Shown one piece after another: positions 32,964-41,421 of a stretch of 43,733 nucleotides of DNA (position 1 is the first letter of the stretch; every line of letters begins with the position of its first letter). A program made the position numbers and the translations under genes. The notes under the pieces are model-generated. The model was not told the DNA's origin. It saw nothing but the letters and a program-made list of their open reading frames with translations, and ran no database searches. The DNA comes from JACQAI01 sp035507915 (GTDB lineage: Bacteria > Pseudomonadota > Alphaproteobacteria > Elsterales > Elsteraceae), in NCBI GenBank assembly GCA_035507915.1, contig DATJNS010000536.1, positions 1-43,733 on the forward strand. The letters run 5' to 3'.

Positions 32964-33927
32964 CGCGCAGCACGACGTCGATCTGGTCGCCGCGCTGCGC
33001 GGCGTTGAGCTGCAACGCCTCGGCCTCGAAGCGCGCGATGTCGGCCGGCGTGAAGATCGACGCGGCGGGATCGACCGCATAGGAGGTCGGCGCGTCGAGC
33101 GCGACGTCGCGGCGGTACTGCTCGCTGCCCCAGAACTGGAACGCGGTCGAGTCGCAGGCGAGCGAGGCGACGGCGAGCCCGGCCTTGGCCGCGGCCACCG
33201 CGAGGCTGCGGTGCGAATGCAGATAGAGGTGGCGCGGCGCGTCGAGCTGGACCCAGTCGGCACCGTAGCGCGCCCAGGCCTCCGACGACACCGTCGGCAC
33301 GCGCACCCGGATCATGCCGCCCGGCGCCAGCAGCGCGCGGCAGCGCGCGAGCGTGTCGGCCTGGTCGGGCATGTGCTCGAGGGAGTGGTTGAGCTCGATC
33401 AGCGCGAACCCGGCGTCGGCGTCGGCGTCGGCGACGTCGCCGCGCCGCACCAGGAGCTCGCCCCGGCGATCGCGCACGTCGGCCGCGATGAAGCGGTCGA
33501 CGCCGCGCGCGCCCGCGAAGCCGAAGGCGCGCAGCGCCGCGACGTGCTGGCCGCCGCCCGCGCCGACGTCGAGGATGCGGTCGCGCGGCCCGATCCCGAG
33601 ACGACGGTAGGGCGCGAGGAAGCGCGCGTAGTGGGCGAGCGCCGGATGCCGCCGCGCGAGGCCGGGGGCGACGGCGAGGATAGGGCCCGCGACCACCCGC
33701 CGCGCCCAGCGTTTCACCGGCCCGCCGTGATCCAGGCCCGCCACCCGGCCGTGATAGGCGGACGGATAGAACCGCGCCAAGTCGGCCGGGATGGCGGCGA
33801 TCTGCAGACAGCCGCAGTCGGCGCATTCGACGTAGTCGAAGCGCTCGCGCGTGCCGAACATCATCTCGCGCGCGACGACGCGATGCGCCGCGGCGCCGCC
33901 GCAGATCCGACAGGCCTGGGAGGCCAT
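32953..33927 (-). CDS. Class I SAM-dependent methyltransferase with N-terminal zinc-binding domain
   Basis: A 324-residue protein. The N-terminal CRICGG and CADCGC pairs (about residues 6-40) form a Zn-binding knuckle as in Methyltransf_13/14-type sugar methyltransferases. The SAM motif is ILDVGAGGGQHVAALRAFGF, then ELNHSLEHMPDQADTLARCR, the LEH region typical of the UbiE/Methyltransf_23 group, followed by LLAPGGMIRVRVPT. The C-terminal part is unassigned. GAGGGAG precedes the ATG. It may methylate a deoxysugar or lipid; substrate unknown. A short DADADADA repeat is encoded by (GGCGTC)n. Confidence 0.88.
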   Translation of the reverse strand: MASQACRICGGAAAHRVVAREMMFGTRERFDYVECADCGCLQIAAIPADLARFYPSAYHGRVAGLDHGGPVKRWARRVVAGPILAVAPGLARRHPALAHYARFLAPYRRLGIGPRDRILDVGAGGGQHVAALRAFGFAGARGVDRFIAADVRDRRGELLVRRGDVADADADAGFALIELNHSLEHMPDQADTLARCRALLAPGGMIRVRVPTVSSEAWARYGADWVQLDAPRHLYLHSHRSLAVAAAKAGLAVASLACDSTAFQFWGSEQYRRDVALDAPTSYAVDPAASIFTPADIARFEAEALQLNAAQRGDQIDVVLRVMA

Positions 33928-33985
33928 GCCCCGCTCCCTCGCTCGCGGGCGAGGGTCGGGCCGCGTCAGCGTGCTGTCAAAGGAA

Positions 33986-34318
33986 TCAGGCGGCGGAGCC
34001 GGCGACGGACTTGGCGGACTTGAAGGATCGCCAGCGCGCCATCTGGCGGCCGACCGCGAGCGTCAGCGCGCCCGCAATCACGAGATCGACGCCGATCGGC
34101 AGGTGGAAGGTCGCCGCCAACAGGGCATTCAGACCGAGCAGACTGCGCGTGGCGGGCACCGTGACGAGGTCGGCCAGCGCGATCGGCTGCCACAGCCCGT
34201 CGATCAGCCAGGCGCCGGTCTCGTAGGCGAACAACGCGACGCCGCCGAGCATCGAGGCCAACCCGCTCGCCAGGCACAGCGCCACCACCATCTCGGCCTC
34301 CGCACCGTCCGGAAGCAC
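33986..34318 (-). CDS. Small multi-pass membrane protein
   Basis: A 110-residue protein with three probable hydrophobic segments (MVVALCLASGLASMLGGVAL, about 40-60, and GVDLVIAGALTLAVG) and a basic C-terminus (RWRSFKSAKSVAG). The start is GTG 34316-34318 with GGAGG upstream; an ATG nine codons on is the alternative. It is on the same strand as the next two small genes but separated from them by about 110 bases. No family recognised. Confidence 0.65.
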   Translation of the reverse strand: MLPDGAEAEMVVALCLASGLASMLGGVALFAYETGAWLIDGLWQPIALADLVTVPATRSLLGLNALLAATFHLPIGVDLVIAGALTLAVGRQMARWRSFKSAKSVAGSAA

Positions 34319-34427
34319 ACCGCGCGCCTCCGTCCGCTGTCATCAACGGCCAAACCGTGGGTCAGGTCGAGTGAAAGAGAGTTAATCCAGCCGCGTCAGC
34401 CGGTCGCGGGAGCCGGTCGCAGCGGCG

Positions 34428-34898
34428 TCAGCCGGAGGTGCGGGCGCCGTCGCCGTCGCCCTCGCCCGACGTCGGCAGGCTGCGCGCCCAGGCGGACGCG
34501 CCGGCGCACAGATCGAGCCGCGCGATCAGCGACGGCGACACGCCGAACGCCTGGCGAAAGTCGATGCCCTGCTGCGCCAACCACAGGGCCTGGAGCCGGT
34601 AGGCGTCGGCCTCGCGCGCGTCGGGATGGCGATCCCCCATGCCCGTCTCCGCCTGGGCATGGTGCAGCAAGGCGTGGAGCAGCACCGACTGGTCGATCGG
34701 ATCGCCCACGTCCCAGTCGCGCGCCAGGTGGATGGTGCGCGTCGCCTCTTCGTAGAACGCCAGCAGGTGCGGCGCGAGCGGCGACAGGCTCGGGCGCACC
34801 GTCGTGGTCCGCGTCACCACGCCGGGCGGCGCGCAGGGTGGCCGGTCGGTGGTGCGTGCGATCCAGACGGTCAGGGACAAGATCAGCTCGTCGATCAT
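34428..34898 (-). CDS. DUF6647-like protein with zincin-type motif
   Basis: A 156-residue protein. The central VLLHALLHHAQ (about 72-82) corresponds to the zinc-binding HExxH of DUF6647-like proteins, but here the Glu is Ala (H75-A-L-L-H79). A downstream READAYRLQALWLAQQG follows, with a possible third ligand Glu97. The N-terminal MIDELILSLTVW begins the fold, and GGAGA lies 8 bases before the ATG. The protein may bind metal without peptidase activity. It is downstream of a single-TM protein gene and shares a probable promoter with it. Confidence 0.72.
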   Translation of the reverse strand: MIDELILSLTVWIARTTDRPPCAPPGVVTRTTTVRPSLSPLAPHLLAFYEEATRTIHLARDWDVGDPIDQSVLLHALLHHAQAETGMGDRHPDAREADAYRLQALWLAQQGIDFRQAFGVSPSLIARLDLCAGASAWARSLPTSGEGDGDGARTSG

Positions 34899-34954
34899 GG
34901 CCGGGTCTCCGGCTGCGGGGGTGATGGGCAAGGGCGCGGCGGGCGGCGGCGGCG

Positions 34955-35158
34955 TCACGGGACGTCGACCGTCTCGGTCATCGGGCGCAGCACGTCGGTA
35001 TTCCCGTGGATCACCGAGACCAGGCTGACCGCAATGCTGAAGACGGCGAACAGCACGAGCGCGGTCATCGCCCACGCGAGCGGGACCTCGCCGTGGCCGC
35101 CGCCCGTGCGGCCGCGGGCCGCCGCCTTCAGGCGGGCGCGATACACGAGGCTCGTCAT
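34955..35158 (-). CDS. Single-pass membrane protein (67 aa)
   Basis: A 67-residue protein with a basic N-terminus (SLVYRARLKAAARGRTGGGH) and one hydrophobic helix (LAWAMTALVLFAVFSIAVSL). GAGGGGGAA precedes the ATG. It lies 56 bases before the DUF6647-like gene on the same strand, probably in one transcript. A CRP-like dyad lies 68 bases upstream of its start. Function unknown. Confidence 0.7.
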   Translation of the reverse strand: MTSLVYRARLKAAARGRTGGGHGEVPLAWAMTALVLFAVFSIAVSLVSVIHGNTDVLRPMTETVDVP

Positions 35159-35225
35159 CGTGATTCCCCCTCTGCCCGTTGCCATGCCGGCAGGGGGATC
35201 GTCGCACCGCGCTCGGCGGTCTACG

Positions 35226-35241
35226 TGTGAAGCGCCTTACA
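35226..35241. promoter_or_regulatory. CRP-like binding site (TGTGA-N6-TTACA)
   Basis: The sequence TGTGAAGCGCCTTACA matches the CRP consensus TGTGA-N6-TCACA with one change. It is 68 bases upstream of the single-TM gene that ends at 35158. Its spacer begins with the same AGC as the second site at 42093, and both halves share TGTGAAGC and CTNACA. Confidence 0.5.
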
Positions 35242-35279
35242 CCCTCGAAGGGACGGGCCCGACGGCCTTCGGCCGCCGC

Positions 35280-38200
35280 TCACGCGGCGCCGAGAGCGTC
35301 CAGCAACGCGCGGGCCGCACGCAGATCGGGCGCGTCGAGGCCCTCGGTGAACCAGCCGTGGATCGGCGCCAGCAGGCCGCGTGCCGCGGCACCGCGGTCG
35401 GCGGCGCGCCAGAGCGCGGCCAGGTCGGTTGCGATCCGCAATTCCCAAAGCCGGGCGCCCTGGTCCCGCGCCTGCGCCAGGCCGGCCTCGAGCAGCGCGG
35501 CGGCCTCCTCGGCATCGCGCGCACCGTAGCGCGCCCTGAGGCGGACGATCTCGGGCTCGCACCACCGCTCGTCCGCGCGATCGACGAGCTCGGCCGCGCG
35601 ATCGAGCAGGCTCGCGGCGCCGTCGCGGTCGCCGCGCGCGCCCATCACCTCGGCGATCGACGCCATGAAGAAGGGCAGCATGACCCAGTGCGTCGCGCTG
35701 TCGAGCTGCTCCAGCGACGTTCGGGCGCGCTCCAGCAACGCCGCGTCCCAGCCGTCCTGGAGACAGGCCCAGCCGTGGAACACCGCGCCCTCGCGCGTGC
35801 CGATGAAGGTTTCATGCTGCTCGACCAGCCCGAGCAGCCGCGCGGAAAGCCTGCGGACGTCGCGCGTATCGCGCTGCATCATGCCGCGCACGCAGGCGCG
35901 CCGCAGCGCGAGTATCAGGCTGACCGTGTGGTTCGCCGCCTCCGCGTGCCGGATTCCCGCGAGGCTCGCCGCGGCGCCCGCGTCCGGGTGCCCGAGCGCG
36001 GTGAGGCAGATGCCGAAATTCCCATAGGTCGAGGCCCTGGGATCGCGCGCCATCTGTCGATGTTCGGATCCGACCGGCCGCGCGCCGTACATCTCGATCA
36101 CGCGATCGATGTCGCGGCGCGCCTCTTCGAACCGACCCTGCAGAAGATTGGCCGAGCTGCGCGTGCGGTGCGCCCAGAGCAGGGGCATCCCGTCACCGGT
36201 TCGCCGCGCGACGGTGAACAGCTCGTCGGCGTAGACGAGCATCTTCGACGACTCGGAACGGCTGAAGTAGTGATTGAGCACCAGGCCGTCGATGATCACC
36301 AGCAGTTGCTCGGTGTCGTCGAGCGCAATGCAGAGCTCCCGGGCGCGCTCGAAGGCCGCGCGAACCTCTTGGCTGCCCGAGCCCTCGTGATCGATCAATG
36401 CCTGACCCAAGTCCAGCTGCAACTCGAGCTCGCGACGCAGCCTGGCCTCCGTCTCGGGAAGGTGGTCGAGCTGCCGGACGGCCTTGCGGAGATGGCTGAC
36501 CTTCTCGCCAAGCGCATAACGACCCGTGGCGCGGTTGGCCGCCTCCAGATAGTACTCGGTCGACCGCTCCGGATCGCGCGCCTCGCCGAAATGCCACGCG
36601 ATGACTTCCGGTTCGGCCCGCGCGGCCGCGAGGGCTTCGGCGAGCCGCAGATGGAGCGAACGTCGCCGGCCGCGCAGCAGCGAGGCATAAGCCGCGTCCT
36701 GCACGAGCGCATGCTTGAAGCTGTAGGTGGCTTGCGGCGGCTCGCCGCGCGCGGTCGCCAATCCCGCCCGCACGAGCTGGTCGACCGCTTCCACCAGCCG
36801 GTCCGCCGGCGCATCCGACAGGGTCTGGAGCATCTCGAACGAGAAGTTGCGCCCGATCACCGAGCCGATCTGCGCGATGTCCTTGCCCCGATCGAGTCGG
36901 TCCAGGCGCGCCATCAACGACGCCTGCAGCGACGTCGGAACGATGTCGACCGGCGGGGCGCCGGCGGTACGCTCGGAGTCCGCGCGCAGCGGCCCGCTTT
37001 CGAGCACGGTCTTGGTCAATTCCTCGATGAACAGCGGAACGCCGTCGGCGCGCGCCATGATCCGCTCGACGACGTCGTCGGGCAGGACCTGATCTCCGAC
37101 GACCTCCTCGATCAGGGAGGACGCATAACGGCGCTGGAGCCCGCTCAACGACAGGACCGTGACGTGCGGGTCGGTCGCCCAGGTCGGCCGCAGCTCCGGC
37201 CGCGTGGTGACGACCAGCAGGACCGGCAATCGATCGATCGCCTCGATCAGCAACGCGAGGAGCTCGCGTGAGGTCGGATCTGCCCACTGGAGATCCTCGA
37301 ACACGGCGAGCACCGGCGCGCGCCGGGCGAGCCCGGTAAAGACCCCGACGATCGCATCGAAGGTCATGTCCTTGCGCTGCCGGGGCAGCAACGGACCGGA
37401 CGCCTCGAGATCGGCGCCGGGGATCGAGAGCAGGTCGGCGAGCAGGAGGACGTCGTGACGCGATGCGTCCGCCCCGGCCAGCCGCGCGAGCTTGTCGCGT
37501 TTGACGTCGGGCGCGTCGGTGGTCTGGAAGCGCGCCGCGCGCTCCAAGTGATTGATGATCGGATACAGCGCCGTGTCCTGGTAGTGCGGAGAGCAGAAGA
37601 AGCGCAGCCGGGCGTGGGCGACATCGCCGAGCTGCTCCTCGAGCGCCGCGACGAGTCGCGATTTGCCGATACCCGGCTCGCCCGACAGCAAGACGACGCG
37701 GCCTTCGCCGCCGACGGCTTCCGCCCACCGCCGCTCGAGCAGCGCGAACTCTTCGATCCGGTCGATCAGCGAGGTCCGGCCCTGCCGCAGCGCCTCGAAC
37801 CGGCTGTCGATCGCGCGTTCGCCGAGCACCTGCCAAACCCGCGTCGGCGCCGTCAGCCCCCTCAGGCTCAGCGCGCCGAGGTCCCGGTACTCGAACAGAT
37901 CGCCCATGAGGCGGCGGGTAGTGTCGGCGATCAGCACCATGCCGGGCTCGGCCGTGGTCTGCAGACGCGCCGCCAGGTTCGGCGTATCGCCCACCGCGGC
38001 GGATTCGAGCGAGGGACCCGAGCCGATCAGATCGCCGACCACCGCCAGCCCGGTCGCGATTCCGACCCGGACGCTGAGCGTGCCGGGCGGACCGGCGATC
38101 GTGTTCAGCCGGGCGACCGTCTGGACGATCGCCAGGCCGGTGCGCGCCGCGCGCTCCGCGTCGTCCTCGTTGGCCTGCGGATAGCCGAAATACACCAGGA

Positions 38201-38552
38201 CGCCGTCGCCCATGTAACGCGCGACGAAGCCGCCGAACCTGGCGACCGCGCCGGTGACGCAACCGTGAAACGAGGCGATGACGTCGCGAAGATCCTCGGG
38301 GTCAAGGCGTGCCCCCAGCGCCGTCGACGCGACGAGGTCGGCAAACAGCACGCTGAGCTGGCGGCGCTCGACCGGCGTTTCGTTCACGCGCCGATCGGCC
38401 GCGTCGTTCGCGGCGCCGCATTCGGCGCAGAAGCGCTTGCCGCGCGGATTTTCGATGCCGCAACGAACGCACAGCCAGGGCAACGGCGTGCCGCAGTCGC
38501 CGCAGAATTTCGCGCCGCTCGCCACCTTGGTCCCGCATCCCGGGCAGATCAT
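35280..38552 (-). CDS. Zinc-ribbon / class III adenylate cyclase / AAA ATPase / TPR protein
   Basis: A 1090-residue multidomain protein. Two zinc ribbons (Cys 3, 6, 17, 20 and 28, 31, 42, 45) come first. A class III cyclase domain (about 65-245) follows, with metal-binding Asp72 (FADLVAST) and Asp116 (RYMGDGVLV), and the transition-state pair Asn192/Arg196 (NLAARL). The adenine-binding Lys is Arg here, so ATP versus GTP preference is open. Walker A is GEPGIGKS (291-298) and Walker B VLAVFEDLQWADP. The C-terminal third is helical, TPR-like. It probably makes cAMP under control of nucleotide or protein binding. GAAGAG precedes the ATG. A CRP-type regulator lies 2.9 kb away. Confidence 0.88.
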   Translation of the reverse strand: MICPGCGTKVASGAKFCGDCGTPLPWLCVRCGIENPRGKRFCAECGAANDAADRRVNETPVERRQLSVLFADLVASTALGARLDPEDLRDVIASFHGCVTGAVARFGGFVARYMGDGVLVYFGYPQANEDDAERAARTGLAIVQTVARLNTIAGPPGTLSVRVGIATGLAVVGDLIGSGPSLESAAVGDTPNLAARLQTTAEPGMVLIADTTRRLMGDLFEYRDLGALSLRGLTAPTRVWQVLGERAIDSRFEALRQGRTSLIDRIEEFALLERRWAEAVGGEGRVVLLSGEPGIGKSRLVAALEEQLGDVAHARLRFFCSPHYQDTALYPIINHLERAARFQTTDAPDVKRDKLARLAGADASRHDVLLLADLLSIPGADLEASGPLLPRQRKDMTFDAIVGVFTGLARRAPVLAVFEDLQWADPTSRELLALLIEAIDRLPVLLVVTTRPELRPTWATDPHVTVLSLSGLQRRYASSLIEEVVGDQVLPDDVVERIMARADGVPLFIEELTKTVLESGPLRADSERTAGAPPVDIVPTSLQASLMARLDRLDRGKDIAQIGSVIGRNFSFEMLQTLSDAPADRLVEAVDQLVRAGLATARGEPPQATYSFKHALVQDAAYASLLRGRRRSLHLRLAEALAAARAEPEVIAWHFGEARDPERSTEYYLEAANRATGRYALGEKVSHLRKAVRQLDHLPETEARLRRELELQLDLGQALIDHEGSGSQEVRAAFERARELCIALDDTEQLLVIIDGLVLNHYFSRSESSKMLVYADELFTVARRTGDGMPLLWAHRTRSSANLLQGRFEEARRDIDRVIEMYGARPVGSEHRQMARDPRASTYGNFGICLTALGHPDAGAAASLAGIRHAEAANHTVSLILALRRACVRGMMQRDTRDVRRLSARLLGLVEQHETFIGTREGAVFHGWACLQDGWDAALLERARTSLEQLDSATHWVMLPFFMASIAEVMGARGDRDGAASLLDRAAELVDRADERWCEPEIVRLRARYGARDAEEAAALLEAGLAQARDQGARLWELRIATDLAALWRAADRGAAARGLLAPIHGWFTEGLDAPDLRAARALLDALGAA

Positions 38553-38710
38553 GTCGCTCTTCTCTTGCGCGCCAACCCCGCGTACCTGCCCCATGGGTTG
38601 ACGTCGACCAACGACAACACGAGACCCTATGCTGGAGCAATGACGGCGCCGCGCCGACGCGACCGATGTTCCGCGGTGCACGACGCGAGCCTCGGGTACG
38701 CCGATCCCGC

Positions 38711-38738
38711 TTGCCGGGGGCCAGAATTGCGTTAGAAT
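38711..38738 (+). promoter_or_regulatory. Probable sigma70-type promoter
   Basis: TTGCCG at 38711-38716, a 16-base spacer and TAGAAT at 38733-38738 form a good -35/-10 pair, 39 bases before the ATG of the microprotein gene. The surrounding intergenic DNA (38553-38777) is less GC-rich than the window. Confidence 0.45.
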
Positions 38739-38777
38739 CGAATCAAATGCAATGAATCCCGAGCGAGGAGACGCGCA

Positions 38778-38966
38778 ATGGGTGGTGGTGGTCCCGGATG
38801 GCCGAAAGGCACGAGCAAGGTCGCCAAGCACGTCACCAAGGACAAGAAACAGCTCGCGCAAATCGCCAAGATTCTTGGCATCAAGGCCGCCCCCAACGAG
38901 GAGCTGTGGGCGGCCGAGCTCTACACCAAGACACCGAAGCGAAAGGGCAAGTCCGGCGGCGGATGA
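38778..38966 (+). CDS. Gly-flanked basic microprotein (62 aa)
   Basis: A 62-residue protein beginning MGGGGPGWPKG and ending KGKSGGG, with a basic middle (SKVAKHVTKDKKQLAQIAKI) and a short acidic, aromatic stretch (NEELWAAELYTKTPK). GAGGAG lies seven bases upstream of the ATG. Its stop overlaps the next start as ATGA (38963-38966), so it is coupled to the P-loop NTPase. Gly at both ends is unusual and could mark a processing or attachment site; no known family was recognised. The protein could be a substrate or a small regulatory partner in the cluster. Confidence 0.75.
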   Translation: MGGGGPGWPKGTSKVAKHVTKDKKQLAQIAKILGIKAAPNEELWAAELYTKTPKRKGKSGGG

Positions 38967-39991
38967 CGCACCGCGCCGGTCTGACCAAGCCGCCGATCAA
39001 GCGGACCTCGGTCGTCCGGCGCATCCCGCCGATCGCGCACATCCGGCATCGGGCGAGTCCCGGCCTCGAGGGCGACGTCTGTCTGTTCGAGTTGGCGGCG
39101 GAGAGCGCGCCGATCGTCGTCGAGGCGGATAGCGGCCGCCCCATGACGCTGTTGCCGGGCGATCGGTTTCTGGCTGTCCCGGGCTATCGCGAATCGACCC
39201 GATGGGTGGTCGGCGGCATCCCGCACGGCGGGTTGCTGCCGGGTCACGACTACTGGGTGCTCGCGGATTGCGGCGTGGTCGGCGAACTGATCGGCAACTC
39301 GCCCCTGCAGAAGGGGCATCTCGCCCCGGCGACATATCTTGGCGTGATCACCGGCGCGCGCGGCAAGTCGCTCAACATCCGGCAGTTCGTCGAAACCGCA
39401 GGCGCCCGCGCGACGGATCGGCGCGCGCCGCTCTTCCTGGTGCTCGGCACGTCATCGGAGGTCGGCAAGACGACCGCGGTCGTCGCGGTGCTGCGCGCGT
39501 TGCGCCAGAGCGGCCATTCGACCCTGGTCGCCCTGAAGGCAACCGGCACGTCGTCGATCGCCGAGATCGCCCAGTATCTGGATCACGGCGCCACGCATGT
39601 CTTCGATTGCGTCGATTTCGGGCTGCCCACGACCTATCCCTCGGATCGCCGGGGGATGGATGCGTTCTTCGACGCGGCGCTCGGCCGCTGCCTCGCGCTG
39701 CCCGCCCACGCCGTGGTGGTGGAATGCGGCGGCGACCTCTTCGGCGCCAACGTGCCGGCCCTGCTCGCGTGTCTGATGCGTCGGCGCGCCAAGCCCAAGG
39801 TACTCCTCGTCGCCCCGGACGCGCTCGCCGCCCTGGGCGCCAAGCAAGCGCTGCGCGACCTGGGGATCTCGATCGACCTGATCACCGGTCCCTGCACCGA
39901 CACGCCGACGCTGCTGGAGCGCACGCGAACGCTGTGCAAGATTCCCGCGATCAACATGATGCAGTGGGGCGGTCGTGCGCTGCCGATCTGA
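38963..39991 (+). CDS. P-loop NTPase of the DUF1611/dethiobiotin-synthetase-like group
   Basis: A 342-residue protein. The N-terminal 150 residues look beta-rich (DYWVLADCGVVGELIGNSPL). From residue 155 there is a P-loop: FLVLGTSSEVGKTTAVVAVL, Walker A 162-171 with Lys169, resembling dethiobiotin synthetase and DUF1611 proteins. AVVVECGGDLFGANVP is a likely Walker B/switch region. Possible roles include ATP-driven ligation of the microprotein or an amino acid-type reaction. It is translationally coupled to the microprotein and is followed by a papain-like protease. The N-terminal domain is not recognised. Confidence 0.72.
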   Translation: MTHRAGLTKPPIKRTSVVRRIPPIAHIRHRASPGLEGDVCLFELAAESAPIVVEADSGRPMTLLPGDRFLAVPGYRESTRWVVGGIPHGGLLPGHDYWVLADCGVVGELIGNSPLQKGHLAPATYLGVITGARGKSLNIRQFVETAGARATDRRAPLFLVLGTSSEVGKTTAVVAVLRALRQSGHSTLVALKATGTSSIAEIAQYLDHGATHVFDCVDFGLPTTYPSDRRGMDAFFDAALGRCLALPAHAVVVECGGDLFGANVPALLACLMRRRAKPKVLLVAPDALAALGAKQALRDLGISIDLITGPCTDTPTLLERTRTLCKIPAINMMQWGGRALPI

Positions 39992-40024
39992 TCCGCGCGT
40001 GCCGCGCCCGCGATCGCACCGGTC

Positions 40025-40615
40025 ATGAGCGCCGCGCGACGTCGCAAGGCGATCTCGATCATCGAAAGCAGCCGCGTCCCGGTCGTGCCGAAGCCGGCGG
40101 CCGGCGCGCCGCGGGCGCGCGCCGGCGCCGCGCGCTGGCGGCAGCTCGCCTTTCCGCTGCAGCATCAGCAGCACGTCAACTGGTGCTGGGCCGCGGTCGC
40201 CGCCAGCGTCGCGCTGTACTATCGGCCGCGCGCCACGTGGACCCAGTGCAAGGTCGCGGATGTCGAGCTCCAGCGCTGCGACTGCTGCGGTTCCGGCGGT
40301 CGCCGTCGCTGCAACGTCCCCGGCCATCTCGACACGTCGTTGCGCATCGTCGGCCGCTTGGCGCGTCGCCAGTGGGCCAGATCGACGTTCGCGCAGGCCG
40401 AGCGGGAGGTGCGCGCCCGCCGGCCGCTCGGCGCGCGCATTCAGTGGCCGAACGGCGACGGGCATTTCGCGACGATCGTCGGCTTCCTGGCCGGGCGGCC
40501 GCGCATGCTGGCGATCGACGATCCCTATTACGGCCGATCGCATGTCGACTATCGGACGTTCTGCCGGGGCTACTATCACGGCAAGTGGACCGACAGCTAC
40601 TTCACCAAGCGCTGA
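40025..40615 (+). CDS. Papain-like cysteine peptidase (C39/C70-like)
   Basis: A 196-residue protein. QHVNWCWAAVAASVALYY holds the likely nucleophile Cys54, with Gln46/48 as the oxyanion residues; GDGHFATIVGFL holds His147, and AIDDPYYG the Asp165/166. Between them is a Cys-rich insert (RCDCCGSGGRRRCN) of the kind seen in C70-like papain-fold proteins. No signal peptide. The order microprotein - NTPase - protease suggests maturation or removal of a peptide. The start lacks a clear ribosome-binding site, and lies 33 bases after the NTPase stop. The function of cleavage is inference. Confidence 0.8.
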   Translation: MSAARRRKAISIIESSRVPVVPKPAAGAPRARAGAARWRQLAFPLQHQQHVNWCWAAVAASVALYYRPRATWTQCKVADVELQRCDCCGSGGRRRCNVPGHLDTSLRIVGRLARRQWARSTFAQAEREVRARRPLGARIQWPNGDGHFATIVGFLAGRPRMLAIDDPYYGRSHVDYRTFCRGYYHGKWTDSYFTKR

Positions 40616-40625
40616 GAGGGTCGAC

Positions 40626-41231
40626 ATGGCGCTGCAGCTCGCCGAGCCGCCCAAGGTCGCGCGCAACGCGGTGCGCAAGATGCTCGCCCATCCGGCCACC
40701 CCGTCGGCATTCCGCGCGGCCGCGGCGCAGCGGGCCTCGGCGCATGAGCTGGCCATGTCGACGCCGCACCGCGTGGCGGTGCTGCCGCTCCGCCGGATCG
40801 GCCCCGAGACGACGCTGCGCGCCGACGCCCAGATGCGCGGTTGGCGTTTCCTGGTCCACCACGGCAACCGCGTGGTCGCGACCGCCGATACGGTCGTCGA
40901 TCGACGAGGCCAGCACGCGTTCGGGCATCTCAACCAAGGTCCGTTCGTCCGCGGAACCGAGCAGGCGATCCGCCACGCGGAGGCGTGCCCGGCGGCGAGG
41001 CGGCAGGACTTCGAGCCGATCCTCCTGATGGTGCCGACGCTCTACGTCATGGCGCTCTGGCTGCGCGATTCGGCGGGCGACCGCGACCGCGTGGTGATCA
41101 TCCCGCACGCCCCCGGAGCCCGCGCGTCCTACCGGGTGCTGACGGAGCGCGCCTTCGTCGCACGGCTCGTGCGCCTGGCGGCGCAGCGCCGCACCGCGCG
41201 GCGCCGGCCGCGTGCCGCGCGGCGACGCTGA
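40626..41231 (+). CDS. Protein of unknown function, companion of the peptidase
   Basis: A 201-residue basic protein with no signal peptide and no recognised domain. The middle (GWRFLVHHGNRVVATADTVV) and the C-terminal region (RHAEACPAARRQDFEPILLM) look folded; the last 20 residues are Arg-rich. GAGAGGG precedes the ATG and the gap to the peptidase stop is 10 bases, so it is in the same operon. Possible roles are substrate carrier, adaptor or inhibitor of the peptidase, but nothing in the sequence tells which. Confidence 0.65.
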   Translation: MALQLAEPPKVARNAVRKMLAHPATPSAFRAAAAQRASAHELAMSTPHRVAVLPLRRIGPETTLRADAQMRGWRFLVHHGNRVVATADTVVDRRGQHAFGHLNQGPFVRGTEQAIRHAEACPAARRQDFEPILLMVPTLYVMALWLRDSAGDRDRVVIIPHAPGARASYRVLTERAFVARLVRLAAQRRTARRRPRAARRR

Positions 41232-41421
41232 GATCGCGCCGACCCGCGATTGCATTTGACGCACGTTTGTGTTGCCGTGAGACGGGCGCGCGATCGGGCG
41301 TTCCGCCGGAATCAACGGCATACGCCGGACGGCGGCGACGGCGATCTCGGTGGCGGGCCCCGGGTTGGGGGTCAGTGTGCCGGCACCGCAATCGAGCACC
41401 GTCGCGGCGGGGCGCGACTCG

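Noticed and set aside
33412..33432. (GGCGTC)n repeat encoding DADADA in the methyltransferase
   Set aside because: Short and in frame; little sign that it matters beyond a flexible acidic stretch.
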